This document shows positions 35,289 to 46,975 of a stretch of DNA of 64,000 bases, piece after piece. The translations under genes were made by a program, and so were the position numbers. Source of the DNA: Neoscytalidium dimidiatum (taxonomy: Eukaryota; Ascomycota; Dothideomycetes; Botryosphaeriales; Botryosphaeriaceae); contig CM074695.1 of NCBI GenBank assembly GCA_037367355.1, forward strand, positions 3,286,001 to 3,350,000, read 5' to 3'. Every line of letters begins with the position of its first letter. Within the stretch, counting starts at the first letter, position 1. The notes beneath the pieces are model-generated. The model worked only from the letters and a program-made list of their open reading frames with translations, made no database searches and was not told the origin of the DNA.

Positions 35289-37538
35289 ATGCAATCCATT
35301 CTGCAGTACAGGCGCGTCGGACTCGCCGCCCAGGCTCAGATCCAGCGAGATCTGGAGAAGGCCAATCGTATCACGATTGGCTCTCAATCTGACCACACTC
35401 GACGTTCCTTCGAGCAGCCGGCAGAAGATTGGCTCTCAATCTGACCACACTCGACGTTCCTTCGAGCAGCCGGCAGAAGATCAGAAGGAGTACGAGGAGA
35501 GAGAGGAGGAAGAGGGTAGAGCGGGCATTCTCTCACCTGGTCGTTCTCACGACTCTCCCTCAGCTTCGGCCAGTAGCTTATCCACATCTCAGGAAATTGA
35601 GCCAGTCGCCCTCGACCGCGCCCACACCCAGCAAACCCAGCGAACCCAATACACTGCCAGGGCTGCTCTCGGCCACTCGCTTACTGGCATCCACGCTCGC
35701 GACCGCCTTACCCACGAGGGGAAAGGGGACCAAGTTTTTGTAGTTGGCTGGGAAGGTGATGCCGACCCCCTCAACCCCAGGAACTGGGCCACCCTGAAGC
35801 GAATCGGCGTCACCCTGCAGATTTCGGCCGTTGCCTTCGCTGTCTGTGCTGCTTCCTCAATCGATGCTGCTATTGTTCCCCAGGCTGCTGCTGCCTTCGG
35901 GGTGAGCGAGGTTGCCGAAACTCTTGCCACAGGTACGTCGGGCTCGGGGAGTGCAGCATATGCTCATGCAGAGGGGGATTGAGTTTGACCCCGCTGCTCT
36001 CTTCCATTGTTGCTCTTTGGCAAATCACGGGCGCTGTATGAATGGATGAGTGCACCAGCGACCCATGTAAAGCCGATCAATCCCTAAACCCTGCGAGCTG
36101 AGCCCGTGCTTGCACGAATGCCCTTCCGGGCAACCCGCTGACTGCATCGCAGGCATGTTCCTTATCGGGTTCGGGTGTGGCGCCCTCGTGGCGGGGCCCT
36201 TCTCCGAAACCTTCGGCCGCAACGCCGTCTACATGGGCTCACTCGTCATCTACAGCGTCTGGATCATGGCGGCCGGCCTCGCGCCCAATTTCGGTGCCCA
36301 GATCGTCTTTCGCTTCCTGGCTGGCTGCTCCGCCTCGACCCCGCTGACCTGCGCTGGAGGTTCCGTGTCCGACATGTATAACCCGCTGGAGAAGACGTGG
36401 GGCTTCCCACTCTTCGCCATTGCGGGTTTCGGCGGGCCGGTCCTTGGCCCTGTCGTAGGTGCCTACATCGGGCCCTCGCCACTGATCAGTTGGCGGTGGA
36501 CGGAATGGATCATGCTTATCACATCCGGCCTGGTGCTAGCTATGCTCTTCTTCTGCATGCCGGAAACCATCATGCTTATCACATCCGGCCTGGTGCTAGC
36601 TATGCTCTTCTTCTGCATGCCGGAAACCTACGCTCCACTGCTTCTTAGCTGGAAAGCTAAGCAGCTACGCGCGCTGACTGGTGACGACCGCTTCCGCTCC
36701 CAGCACGAGATTGTGGAGACGACGCTGGGCAGCCGCTTGAAGGTGGCTCTCACGCGGCCCTTCCTGATGGCGACGGAGCCCATCATCGTGATGATGACGC
36801 TGTACCTGACCGTCATCTACATCGTGCTCTTCACCTTCCTCGACGGCTACGTCTACATCTTCCAGGATACATACGGCATCTCGCAGGGCCTGACAAACAT
36901 CGTCTTCGTCGCCATGTTCCTCGGCATCGTCCTGGTCGTCGTCCTCGTCCCCGTCGTCTACCGCCTGACGGTCAAGGAATCCGAGCGCGCCCGCGCCAAG
37001 GGGGAGGCCCTATTCAATCCCGAGATCCGCCTGCTGTACGCGATGCTGGGCACCGCGCCGGCGATCCCCGCGTCGCTGTTCTGGATGGGCTGGACGGCCA
37101 ACCCGGCCATCAGCATCTGGTCGCCCATCGTCGCCTCCGCCACCTTTGGCTTCGGTATCATCGGCATCTTCCTCTCCGCGTACATGTGCGTTTTTTTATT
37201 CTTCTTTTATTTTTGAGCAACTCTGTCCTCGTAAGCACAAGTGAATTTTTTTCTTTTTTTTACTGACGCATGCTTTCTACCCCCCCCAAAGGTACATAAT
37301 TGACTCGTACGAGATGTACGCTGCCTCGGCGCTGACCTTTGTCACGCTCGTGCGCTACTTCGCCGCCGGCGGCATGACCGTCGTCGGCATCCCGTTCTAC
37401 GAGAACTTGGGCGTGCACTACACCCTGACCATCCTGGCCTGCATCGCCGTCGTGATGGCGCCTATTCCGTATCTGCTGTACAAGTGGGGCCACCTCATCC
37501 GGCAGAAGAGCAAGTACGCTGTTTCAAGGGAGGTGTGA
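35289..37538 (+). CDS. DHA1-type MFS transporter, frame broken by a 52-bp duplication
   Basis: Twelve-helix MFS drug or polyamine-type H+ antiporter (DHA1, Flr1/Tpo1-like): DPLNPRNWATLKR before TM1, motif-A-like PFSETFGRN, and PETYAPLLLSWKAK after TM6. The natural start at 35289 (MQSILQYRRVGLAAQAQ) is followed by a 52-bp exact duplication (35375-35478). Because 52 is not a multiple of three, this gives TGA at 35442-35444. Removing one copy makes the start continuous with the rest. Exons are 35289-35932, 36153-37185 and 37292-37538. A second duplication of 60 bp (36509-36628) is in frame and repeats the TM6 segment. Without both, the protein is 603 aa, normal for the family. As given, only the part after the stop is open, with no good ATG before exon 2. 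Confidence 0.88.
35375..35478. repeat. exact 52-bp tandem duplication
   Basis: Copies at 35375-35426 and 35427-35478 are identical. They lie in the first exon of the MFS gene and shift its frame. Confidence 0.97.
36509..36628. repeat. exact 60-bp tandem duplication
   Basis: Copies at 36509-36568 and 36569-36628 are identical. In frame, they add a second copy of a 20-residue membrane segment (starting IMLITSG, ending CMPET). Confidence 0.98.
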
Positions 37539-40305
37539 ATGGCGGGAGGGGCCCAATCTTGATGGGCTGCGGACGTGGTGGGGCGCGAGATTCCTACGAT
37601 TAGGAAGCTGTATGGGTAGTTGAAGAAGGCCGAGGAATGAGAAGAGGAAATGGGAACATGAAAAGAGAATTGTGTTCTTCGTAAGACTGCAAATAGACGG
37701 GGGGACCGGAGAGTCCGTAGAGTTTTATTCTCATTCGAATATTGAGAGTTTGGACAGAGTTCGAGATAGTTTGATAAGAAGACAATTCCGCCGGCGCTAG
37801 CAAAGTCACGCTCAACAGCTGTTGCTCTTACAGCTGTCAAGGTAGCTTCTCGCCGACCGGCTCGCAGTCACGTTCTATGTTTCTTAGGGATGGATTACAG
37901 CAGCGTTGACTTTTGCTCGCTGGCTTCCGACGTCTCCTTCCGACTTGGGCCTTGAAAATATCTTAACCTTAATTGTCAGTCGAAAAAGGAATGAGAAGGA
38001 AGACAGGAGAGATCTTGGGAAGTGGGTCAGAGGGAGTGCCGGGAGTAGGAGGCCGAGGGTGGTGATAGCGGGTAAAAAGCGGAACAGGGCCACCAGTGGG
38101 TAGCGGCCGGGACTCGTTCACAGAGGAGTATGTGCAAGACGCCCTTTTGGAATGCTCTTACGGCGGGGAATCAGGTGGGGAAATAAGGCAGATCGATGCG
38201 GAGGTGCCGTGTCGGTGGAGCAGACAGCGTAAAACTACTTCGAAAGCTTCTTCTGGGAAGGGATTTGATGACCGCAGGCACGGCTTCGGTTCCGATAACG
38301 CGGCCAAGGTCTGCCGAGTATCATATCCGAGTTGGATCTGCCAAGATTGTACGGTAGCGATGGGTGAGGAAGAGCCGACCGAGCGTGGTGTCTTGAATGC
38401 AGCGATTGAAATGCGGAGGCGGCACTAAGCGGTAGTAGGCGGCTGTTCTCATGGGGGCGAGCGCGCATAGAGTTGAAGCATGCACCGGGATAAGGCATAT
38501 GCGGGTGTTTCTCCGGCAGATTTGACTTTCGGCATCAATGCGTGGGCAGCGTGACCGAGCGTCTTTACTGCCACTAGACAGATTATCTGTGCGCAACTGC
38601 TTTGGGAAGATCAAGGTGGCAGGAGAAAGAGAAAATAGGTAGTTATACGAGGAATTTCAGCATCAAAGTAGTTTCGGAAATCCGCTACGCCTGTGGCTTG
38701 TGAGAAGATTCCTGTACCTCCCGGCCTCTTCGCGCCTGTGGCTTGTGAGAAGATTCCTGTACCTCCCGGCCTCTTCGGACCGTCAGGCTGAGGGCTGGAA
38801 GCGACTGATCGAGTCGAATGATTTTCATGAGCTTATTGTTTAGTGAGTTTGCCGCACGTGCGTAAATCTGCGAGAGTGCAAGTCAGTATAGGTGATGTAC
38901 GGCGAACGGGCGGACGGGAACAGGCATATCCCAATTTTCATAGACGGCCTTACCGGAAATGGGCTAATACTCGTCTGCAAGATATGGCCTTCTTCCAGAC
39001 TACAGGAACCGAGTACGCGTGGCCAGGCTACAAGGAATCTAGACAGGCTGAACACGCTTCCCTGAGGCCCAGAAGATTAGCAGCAGAGAGCTTCGGCCAA
39101 CAGCACAGAGGAATCATCAAGAGTTTTGATGATTGGGTTAAGCATCGCGAGGCCATCCAGTCCGCAGCGATTATATAGCACAAACTGTCTAGACGACGCT
39201 GGATCTGCAGGCGAAGAGCTTTGCGCATGCAGAGAGGAAAGAGAGTTTTGAAGTGTTGAGAGACGAAGAAGCAATGGTGTCCCCACTTGCCGGATCGGGC
39301 AGCCATGCACGGCCCCGTCGCCCGACTTGGATGCCAGCCGGTCCGCGGTTGCCCGCGGGATCGCCCCGTCCATCTTCCCCATGCTTTTCAAAGGCTACCT
39401 CGCAGAAAACTCTCTGTTGCGCGCGGCTTCAATCCATTCCCTGCAACGCATCTGACATGACTTGCACCCGCTGGAACCGGCCCACTCACAACCCTCGGCT
39501 GCCCGGCGACGCCGTCCCTCGCGCCACTTCCGCCAGCCTAACCTTTGATCCAACGTCGTACTCGCGGTAAGCTATGGCTTTGCTCTACGCGAGGCTCGCC
39601 AGCCCCCCGAATGCGAGAATGCGATCTGCAACGAACTCCTCAGCTTGATGGTCAATGTTGAGACACGAAGTTTCCCCATGTCTTGGACTGCCCGAGTCAA
39701 GTCTGACTGTCTTACTCGCGAAAAAGGGCCAAGGCTGTACATGTCTCTTGCTATGCAGCTGTCCGGCCCAATGAGTCGTCTTCATTTTGGGCACAGTTAT
39801 CGACATGGACGCCCTCTCCATGCCAAATGTCGGGCTTTCGCAGAACATGCACCTCAAACTTCCCGTGATATCCCTTACTTTTTCTCCCAGATCACCTTAT
39901 ACTGCTCCACTCACCTTAATCTTATCGAATCGCACCATTCTTCCGGTCTGCCAGCAAAGCCATCAAGCAATTTCTGGAAGCTTGGGACGCTGACAGCGTT
40001 GTAAGCCCGGCGGTGTCACGGCCATGGCTTCAGCGACGCGATTCGTCTTCATCTCTTGGCCTTGAGCACCCGAGAGCCTGTTCCCTCCCAAGAAAATATG
40101 ATAGCGCCCCCCGCAGTACGACCAAGACACGTCGTGCAAAAACGAGACCACAACCTTTCGCCACCGTTGCTTTTGTCTTTCCCCACCGCTCAGCTCTCCG
40201 CAGCATAAGAAGTGGAAACTTCCCCGTGAACCATATACGCAGTTCCGCCTCTTCGCATCTTCCTTGCAAAAGTGAAAAGGGAAATCTGTCTGCAGCGTTT
40301 CTAAC
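37539..40305. other. intergenic
   Basis: No gene recognised. It holds the exact 45-bp duplication at 38688-38777. Open frames are short and lack motifs. The last kilobase is C/T-rich, consistent with a promoter and leader of the next gene. Confidence 0.6.
38688..38777. repeat. exact 45-bp tandem duplication
   Basis: Copies at 38688-38732 and 38733-38777 are identical, in noncoding DNA downstream of the MFS gene. Confidence 0.97.
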
Positions 40306-42050
40306 ATGTTGGACCCAAGCTTCCCCACCGACTCAAAGCTCGATATCGCCGAGACAGAGACAGAGACGCGGTCCGACTCCGTAGGCAGAGATGAGGAGGC
40401 TGAGAAGAGGCTGCTATGGAAGCTCGATTGGAGGATCCTACCAGTCATAGCGCCACTGTATATCTTCAGCTTCCTAGACCGGATCAATATCGGTGAGTAA
40501 AACCAAGCTTTCGAAGGCCTGCAGCAACGAGGCTCACCCAGTTCAGGTAACGCAAGGCTCTACGGCCTCGAGGAAGACTTAGATCTCAGCAGCATGCAGT
40601 TTTCCATTGCTTTGTCCATATTCTTCGTCACGTATGTCTTGGTCGAGGTCCCATCTAATTTGCTCATCAAACGGATCGGCGCGTCGAGATGGATTGCCTT
40701 CATCACTTTCATGTGGGGCATCATCGCAACTGTAACCGGCTTGGTTCAGAACTTCGCTGGCCTTGTGGTCTGCCGTCTGTTTCTGGGACTCTTCGAGGGT
40801 GGCCTCGTCCCGGGCGTCCTTCTCTATCTGACAGATTTCTACACTAAGAACGAGCTGGCGGTGCGGATTTCGTTGTTTTTGATTAGCAGTCCAATTGCGG
40901 GGGCTTTCGGAGGCCTCCTCGCTTACGGAGTCGGGTAATGCAGCGTCTTCATGGAAGTAAGCAGTGCTAACATAAACCCCTAGCCACATGGACGGGATAG
41001 CGGGATACAGAGGGTGGCGCTGGATCCTGATCCTCGAAGGCATACCCACCTGCATCTTTGCATGCCTCACGTTCTTCTTTCTCGCCGACTCGCCGGAAAC
41101 CGCGAAGTACCTGACTCCAGAGCAGAAGCTCCTCCTGCGGGCGCGGCAAAAGCGGACGATCGGCCGCGGCGACTCGGCCGAGATCTTGCAGAAGGAAGAC
41201 GTTTACGAAGCCCTGAAGGACTGGAGGATCTGGCTAATGTGCGTCGTCGGATTCAACTCGGCGGCCATGCTTTACGGCTATAGTACCTTCCTGCCGACCA
41301 TCATCCACGGAATCGATCCCAGCTATTCCGTGTCTATGGTTCAGGTCATGACCATCCCATGCTATCTGAGCGGTGGAGTGATGATGCTCCTAGCAGCGTT
41401 CATATCGGATCGTGTCCAGACCCGTGGAAGCATCGCCGCGTCCATCACGCTGATGTCGTGCGCCGGATATTCTATCCTCCTAGCTACAGACGACAGTGGA
41501 GCCGGGTACGCCGGTTGTATTCTCATTGCGGTGGGTATGTACCCATGCATGTGTTTGAGCTTGGTGTGGGTCATCGCCAACTGTCCGCGGTACGGGAAGC
41601 GGTCCTTGGCCATCGCAATGAATACCATGGCCGTGAATTGCGGCGGAATAATGATGAGTTATGTAAGTTGCCATACCTCATACTCTTTACGGAAGTGCCC
41701 CTCTCCTTTAATGGCCTCCATTATTTGATTTTCTGACTTGTTTGGTCGCCATGTTGCTCAATGTCTTGCGTCTGGACGTCCGGCATATGAACACAAGCAC
41801 AGATGCATGCGCTAATACAAACGGTCAGATATATCCTAAATCTGAAGGCCCACGTTACACACGCGGTCACACAGTCACCCTCAGCTTGGTCGCCGTTGCG
41901 GTCTGCGTCGTAGCCTTCCTGTCGGCCTGGTATGCACATCAAAACCGCAGGAGACGCGCAGGCCTGGAAGATTATAAAGTTGCCGATTTGACCTTGGAAG
42001 AGATTGAAGAGCTGGGTGATCGGAATCCCCGGTTCATGTATACAACGTGA
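40306..42050 (+). CDS. MFS transporter, anion:cation symporter (ACS/Dal5-like) family
   Basis: 491 aa from exons 40306-40492, 40547-40934, 40984-41662 and 41829-42050. Signatures of fungal ACS permeases (allantoate, nicotinate, pantothenate and related organic anions) are RLLWKLDWRILPV and YIFSFLDRINIGNARLYGLE at TM1, EVPSNLLIKRIGASRW as motif A, GLFEGGLVPGVL at TM4, and the C-terminal IYPKSEGPRYTRGHT loop. Twelve helices, with both termini cytoplasmic. The exact substrate is not predictable. The last intron (166 nt) is longer than the others but restores the conserved C-terminal loop. Confidence 0.9.
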
Positions 42051-43239
42051 TGACTGAACGATCGCTATAGCCCGACTAAGACCGGAGAGGTTTTCTGGCA
42101 CGCGGGGCGACCAACGACATCGTCGCAGTGGTAATCGGTGTTCTAGCGCCCCAGTGCTGGATTCCGGCCCACATGATGACTGCTTCAACAGCGTCGCATG
42201 TTCTGGATTTGTCCAAGTGACAAAATGGCACGAGACGCTCACTTCATTCACAGAGGCTCCAAGTAGGCCCAATTCGCTTTGCTGAGCAGGACCACGGAGC
42301 TCCGGGAGGCAGTGATTTCGAAATCATCTAGAGGTTAGGACAGCAGGCATTAGATTGTATAATTAATGAACGAATGAATGACTCCACCGTGCATCTTGTT
42401 AACCGAACTGAGAGAATGGCTCCGAGACCTCTTTCCTTTCGGACGTAAGCTGAGGTGGAGAAGACGAGAATCGTTGAGTCTGCCGCCACTTCAACGCGCC
42501 GCCCCCTCCCCCTCCCCCCCGGCGGGAAGGGGGTGGAAACAGCTGTGCATGTTTCCTATACGCATTGGATCACGCGGAGGAACGATTGTACACGGTCGAA
42601 TACGCCTGCTCAGACCATCCGAGGATCTTATCAGTAAACACGCTCTCGACGGCGGACAAAGCGGCGTTCGACAGCCAGGAGCGGAGAGCGCAGCGCGGAG
42701 AACGGACAGGGGTGGTCAGTAATCCAAGCTTTCCGATTGGCGGGAAGCATGAGAAGCTCTGGCCAGGGCGCCAAGCCGGCGACCACGCATTGCTGTGAGC
42801 CTCGGTCCCCAGCCGGCTCGCGACGCGTCGTTTGGCTTTCATCCCGCTGGTTAGGCGTTGTCGTTTTACCCCGGACGCTCGAGCTAGTATCGTGGTAGCT
42901 GCGTCCGGACGGAGCCTGTGTCCAGATACAGAGATGTAGACCTCTCTCAAATATCGGTCCCCCGGGTCTCCACCCCACCGCCTCTCCTTCTCTCAGTCCC
43001 TTCGTCTCTTTCCTACCCCTTAAGCCCTTCTCGTTCTAACCTCCCCGACGTCTGCCGGTGCTGCTAGCTTTTCTATCCGGACCGATCGACCTACCTATCT
43101 CGGAGCTCGCCGCCTCTCACCGCGCTCTCCCACCGCCCTCTCCTCGAAGACTTCTAACGACCATCGCACCTACTTGTCAGACCCTCGATCCCCCTAGACG
43201 TATAGACGAATAGACATCCCTCCCGCACAACCGCTCACC
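42051..43239. other. intergenic, promoter of the b5-acyl-CoA dehydrogenase
   Basis: No gene. A long C/T-rich tract (about 42960-43200) precedes the ATG at 43240 and is probably the leader region. Confidence 0.65.
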
Positions 43240-45049
43240 ATGCCGCACCAAGTCCTCACCCGCGCCGAAGTCGCCAAGCACAACAACGCCGACGACCTCT
43301 GGTGCATCATCGACCACCGCGTCTACGACCTGACCGACTTCCTGGACGCGCACCCGGGCGGCTCGGTCGTGCTGGCCCAGATCGCGGGCACGGACGCGAC
43401 GGCCGCCTTCTACAACCTGCACCGGCAGGAGGTGCTGACCAAGTACGCGTCGCTGTGCGTCGGGGTGCTCGAGAACGAGACGCCCGAGGTCGTCGAGCAG
43501 CGGGCCGGCGAGCTGAGCCGGGTGCCGTACGCGGAGCCGCTGTGGCTGCGCCCGACCTTCCACAGCCCCTACTACAAGGACAGCCACCGCGCGCTGCAGA
43601 AGGCGGTGCGCCTCTTTACCGACACCTACGTCACGCCCGAGGCCCAGGAGAAAGAGCGCGACGGCACCTACATCAGCCAGGAGCTGATCGACCGCATGGC
43701 CGAGACGAACCTCCTGGCCATGAAGCTGGGTCCCGGCCCGCATCTGCACGGCCGGAAGCTGCTGGGCGGCGTCGTGGACGGGAAGGAGTTCGACTACTTC
43801 CACGATCTGGTCGTCGGGCAGGAGTCGGTGCGGCCTAAGGCGCGCGGGTTCCAGGACGGGAATATGGCGGGCATGATGATCTCGCTGACCGCGGTGAGGG
43901 AGTGGTTGGGGGACAAGGCCTTGCAGGCCAAGGTGACTGAGGAGTGCTTGAGTGGGAAGAAGAAGATTTGTCTCGCCATTACGGAGGCCTTTGCAGGTAG
44001 GTGGTCTAATGTGACGTTAGAGATTTCTTCGGATGCGTGCTGACACATGTTTGCAGGCAGTGACGTTGCTGGAATACGCACTACTGCCACCAAGACCCCG
44101 GACGGTAAGCACTACATCATCAACGGCACCAAGAAGTGGATCACGAATGGAATGTTTTGCGACTATTTTGTCGTCGGCTGCAAGACCGACAAAGGATTCT
44201 CCGTCATTCTTGTTGATAGGCAAGAGGGCGTCTCCACCAAGCCGATCAAGACAAGCTACTCGACTGCAGCCGCAACCGCTTACATCGAGTTCGACAACGT
44301 CAAGGTCCCAGTCAATCACCTTCTCGGTCAGGAGCACAAGGGATTCATGGTGATCATGAGTAACTTCAACCACGAAAGATGGGTTATGTGCTGCGGAGTC
44401 ATCAGCTGGCAGCGCATCATTGTCGAGGAGTGCCTGAAGTGGGCGAACCAGCGCATCGTTTTCGGCAAGAACCTCCTCGCACAGCCGGTCATTAGACAGA
44501 AGTGCGTATCCCTTGCTCTTTTTTAACCCTTCTTTTTTTTTTTTTACTTTTTTCCCTCCCCCTCTCCTCTCGCTCTCTCGGACCTCTCTTTCGTTCCCAG
44601 TCTAGACCCCTGCAACTAATAAAGAATAGGCTCGCAAAGATGATCTCGCACGTTGAGGCCAACCAGGCATGGTTAGAGCAAATCACGCACCAGATGTGCA
44701 AGATGACATACGCACAGCAAGCGAAGCACCTAAGCGGGCCAATTGGTCTCCTAAAGTCTTTTGCGACGCGCTCCGCACACGAGGTGAGTGCTCATATTTT
44801 TTTTTTCCCCCGCCATTGGCAGTGAAGGCTCCCTTGGGTCGATGCAGCAACTGATGCTCTTTTCAGATTGCGGATGAAGCGGTCAACATATTCGGCGGTC
44901 GTGGCATTACCCAATCGGGCATGGGAAGGGTGGTGGAGCACTTCCACCGGTGCTACAAGTTCGACGCGATCCTGGGTGGCACAGAGGAGATCTTGGCCGA
45001 TCTCGGGGTAAGACAGGCGATGAAGGAGATGCCCAAGGCGATGCTGTAG
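43240..45049 (+). CDS. cytochrome b5-acyl-CoA dehydrogenase fusion
   Basis: 512 aa from exons 43240-43996, 44057-44501, 44630-44783 and 44867-45049. Residues 4-80 form a cytochrome b5 domain with haem ligands His38 (HPGG) and His61 (NLHRQ). Residues about 110-512 form an acyl-CoA dehydrogenase with the FAD/substrate segment (ITEAFAGSDVAGIRTTA), NGTKKWITNGMF and the C-terminal IFGGRGITQSGMGRVVE region. The canonical MCAD-type catalytic Glu site reads LGGTEE rather than YEGT. A Glu in FNHERWVM (about residue 358) lies where isovaleryl- and long-chain dehydrogenases carry their base. It probably oxidises an acyl-CoA in peroxisome or mitochondrion, with the haem domain passing electrons on; the acceptor is unknown. 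The C-terminus (KAML) has no PTS1. Confidence 0.9.
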
Positions 45050-46395
45050 ACTTCCTGTGGTAGCAAATGGAAGCAGAGTATGACTGCTTGTTCTGCGGTT
45101 TGTGTCGCGCAGCAATTGAAAGCGAGCAGGCGTGGTCGGAGTGCAATGGCCCATTATACTCGATCGGGGCACTGGGCGACCCTTTTGAGCGGATCAGGTG
45201 GGCGCGGAGCCGCGGGAATGTTGCCATGAGGGTCGGGCGTCCCTTGAATGTCTGGCTGGTCAAAAGTTAATCAGGCGGGACGACAGGTCATCCGAGAGCG
45301 CTGCCCCTGCATTGGGGAGGGGGTCTCTCGACATATATTGGGTTGCCGGTGGCACACGGGGGCGGTAACAACAAGAATGGGGGCTGGAGGGTTGCTGCAT
45401 GCATGTCGTGCATTAGGGTGCATGACTGGAGCCCGGTTGGCGCGGGCGGGTTTCGTTAAAGAGGCTAAAGGGCCTTGGTGTGCGACGTGTATGCCAACAA
45501 GGGGAGGACGGCGGACGAGGCGCCCTTTGACGAGCCGAAGACGGAAGGGCGGCGGCGGGAGAGCGCGTGCTGTCGCGGGCTGGCCGGTCTGCGGGGCGCT
45601 GGCTGGCCGTGGGTTGGCGAGGGCTGGCGTTGACGGCTGGCTGCAAGAGCCGCAGGACGCGAGGCGCTCGCTCGGTGGTGCGCGCGCGCTGCTAGGCGGC
45701 CGATCGTCGAGGCTTGCGCGCGCTCTTATCTGCGTGGACGGACGGACGGGCGCGCGCATGACCGCGGGCGCGAGAGCTGGGCCGATACGTGGCAGCCGCT
45801 TTGCTGGGGTTGAGATGGTGTGTGCATGTGTGCATGGGCGCGGACGTGGTCCCGTCGCAGGCGACGACGCAGGGCCCGGTGCAGGCGTGCCGGTGCCGCA
45901 TAGGGAAGCGAGCTGGGCGTGCAGGCGCCGTGTAGGAACAAAGTGCAGGCCCAGCACACGCGGCGTGGTCGGCGGCGGCGACGGTCGGCACGGAGTCCGA
46001 GTAGCGGAGCCACAGCACAGGCGGTGCTTGCCAGGGCCTGAGCCGGGGCGCTGCGCCGGAGCTGGCCAGATGATGCACAGCGCAGCAGGCCAGGGCCCTT
46101 CCCACGCCTTGACCCAGACTGACTGGACGTGCTTCTTAACGCTTCGCCGCCTTCGACCCTCTTCCTCTCGTCATCGGAGCCGCCTCTCCTCCCTTTCACG
46201 TCCCTTGATTATTCACCACCCGCGCCCCCCCAGCTGGCTACTTATAAACCCCCAACCGCCCCCATCTGCCTCACTATCTCCGCCTCCTCGACCATCAACA
46301 CTCACCACTCTCCACCCTCACCCGTCGAGCCTCACCCTCCCGCCACACACGACACCGCTCTCCCGACGTATCGCGTGAACACCCGCCTGTCCAGC
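45050..46395. other. intergenic, GC-rich
   Basis: GC-rich spacer with long but compositional frames on both strands (for example 45248-46378 plus). No motif. A TATA-like box lies at 46243. Confidence 0.6.
46243..46248 (+). promoter_or_regulatory. TATA box of the ubiquitin-AN1 gene
   Basis: TATAAA lies 153 nt before the ATG at 46396, followed by a C/T/A-rich leader. Confidence 0.5.
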
Positions 46396-46975
46396 ATGCG
46401 CTCCAACAGCATCTCGTCCATCTCTTCTTCCTCTTCTGCCTGGGACTGCGAGGACTCTATGCAGATCTTCGTCAAGAACGTTGCTGGCGAGAGTGAGTCC
46501 AGCCTCCTCTAGCTTTAGCTTCGCCCCTGGGACCCATCCTGACGCTAACGCTGTCGCAGCCTTCCCGCTCACCGTGCCCGCCGATACCTCGATAGAAACC
46601 CTCAAGAGCCTCCTCGCCCTCCGCACCAATCTGCCGTCGTCAGACCTGCGTTTGGTGCATGCCGGCAAGCACTTGACGTCGGCGGACTCGACGTTGACCG
46701 ACTACAACATCGCCCGTGACTCGACGCTACACCTCGCCCTCCCCATCCGCGGCGGAATGCCGCCCAAGAAGATCCGCTGCAACTACAAGGATTGCAAGGA
46801 CGCGGCCCAGCGCATTGTCGGCGACTGCGGCTTCTGCTCCGGTCACTTCTGTGGACGTCATCGCCTGCTCGAGGACCACAAGTGTTCCGGCCTTGAGGAC
46901 TGCAAGAAGGAGAGCCATGAGCGGAACGCGGAGAAGCTCAACTCTGAGCGCACCGTTGCGATACGCGGCATCTGA
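46396..46975 (+). CDS. ubiquitin-like/AN1 zinc-finger fusion protein
   Basis: 170 aa from exons 46396-46492 and 46560-46975. A Ser-rich N-terminus (1-21) is followed by a 77-residue ubiquitin-like domain (22-98). It starts MQIFVKNVAGETFPL, keeps the Lys48-region (HAGKHL) and ends ALPIRGG, exactly like mature ubiquitin's diglycine. An AN1 zinc finger follows (about 104-142) with the full C/C-C/C-C/H-H/C ligand set (NYKDCKD, GDCGFCSGHFCGRH, DHKC), then a charged tail. AN1 proteins act in proteasome, Cdc48 and stress functions. The RGG-Met junction resembles ubiquitin-fusion precursors cut by deubiquitinases. Probably cytosolic and nuclear. The role is inferred from family. Confidence 0.9.

Noticed and set aside
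40306..45049. Idea that the ACS transporter and the b5-acyl-CoA dehydrogenase form a metabolic cluster
   Set aside because: They share only proximity; there is no regulator or core enzyme and the spacing is ordinary for this genome.
45248..46378. 376-codon plus frame upstream of the AN1 gene
   Set aside because: Arg/Gly/Ala-rich, with no recognisable domain and equally long frames on the other strand; it overlaps the AN1 promoter.
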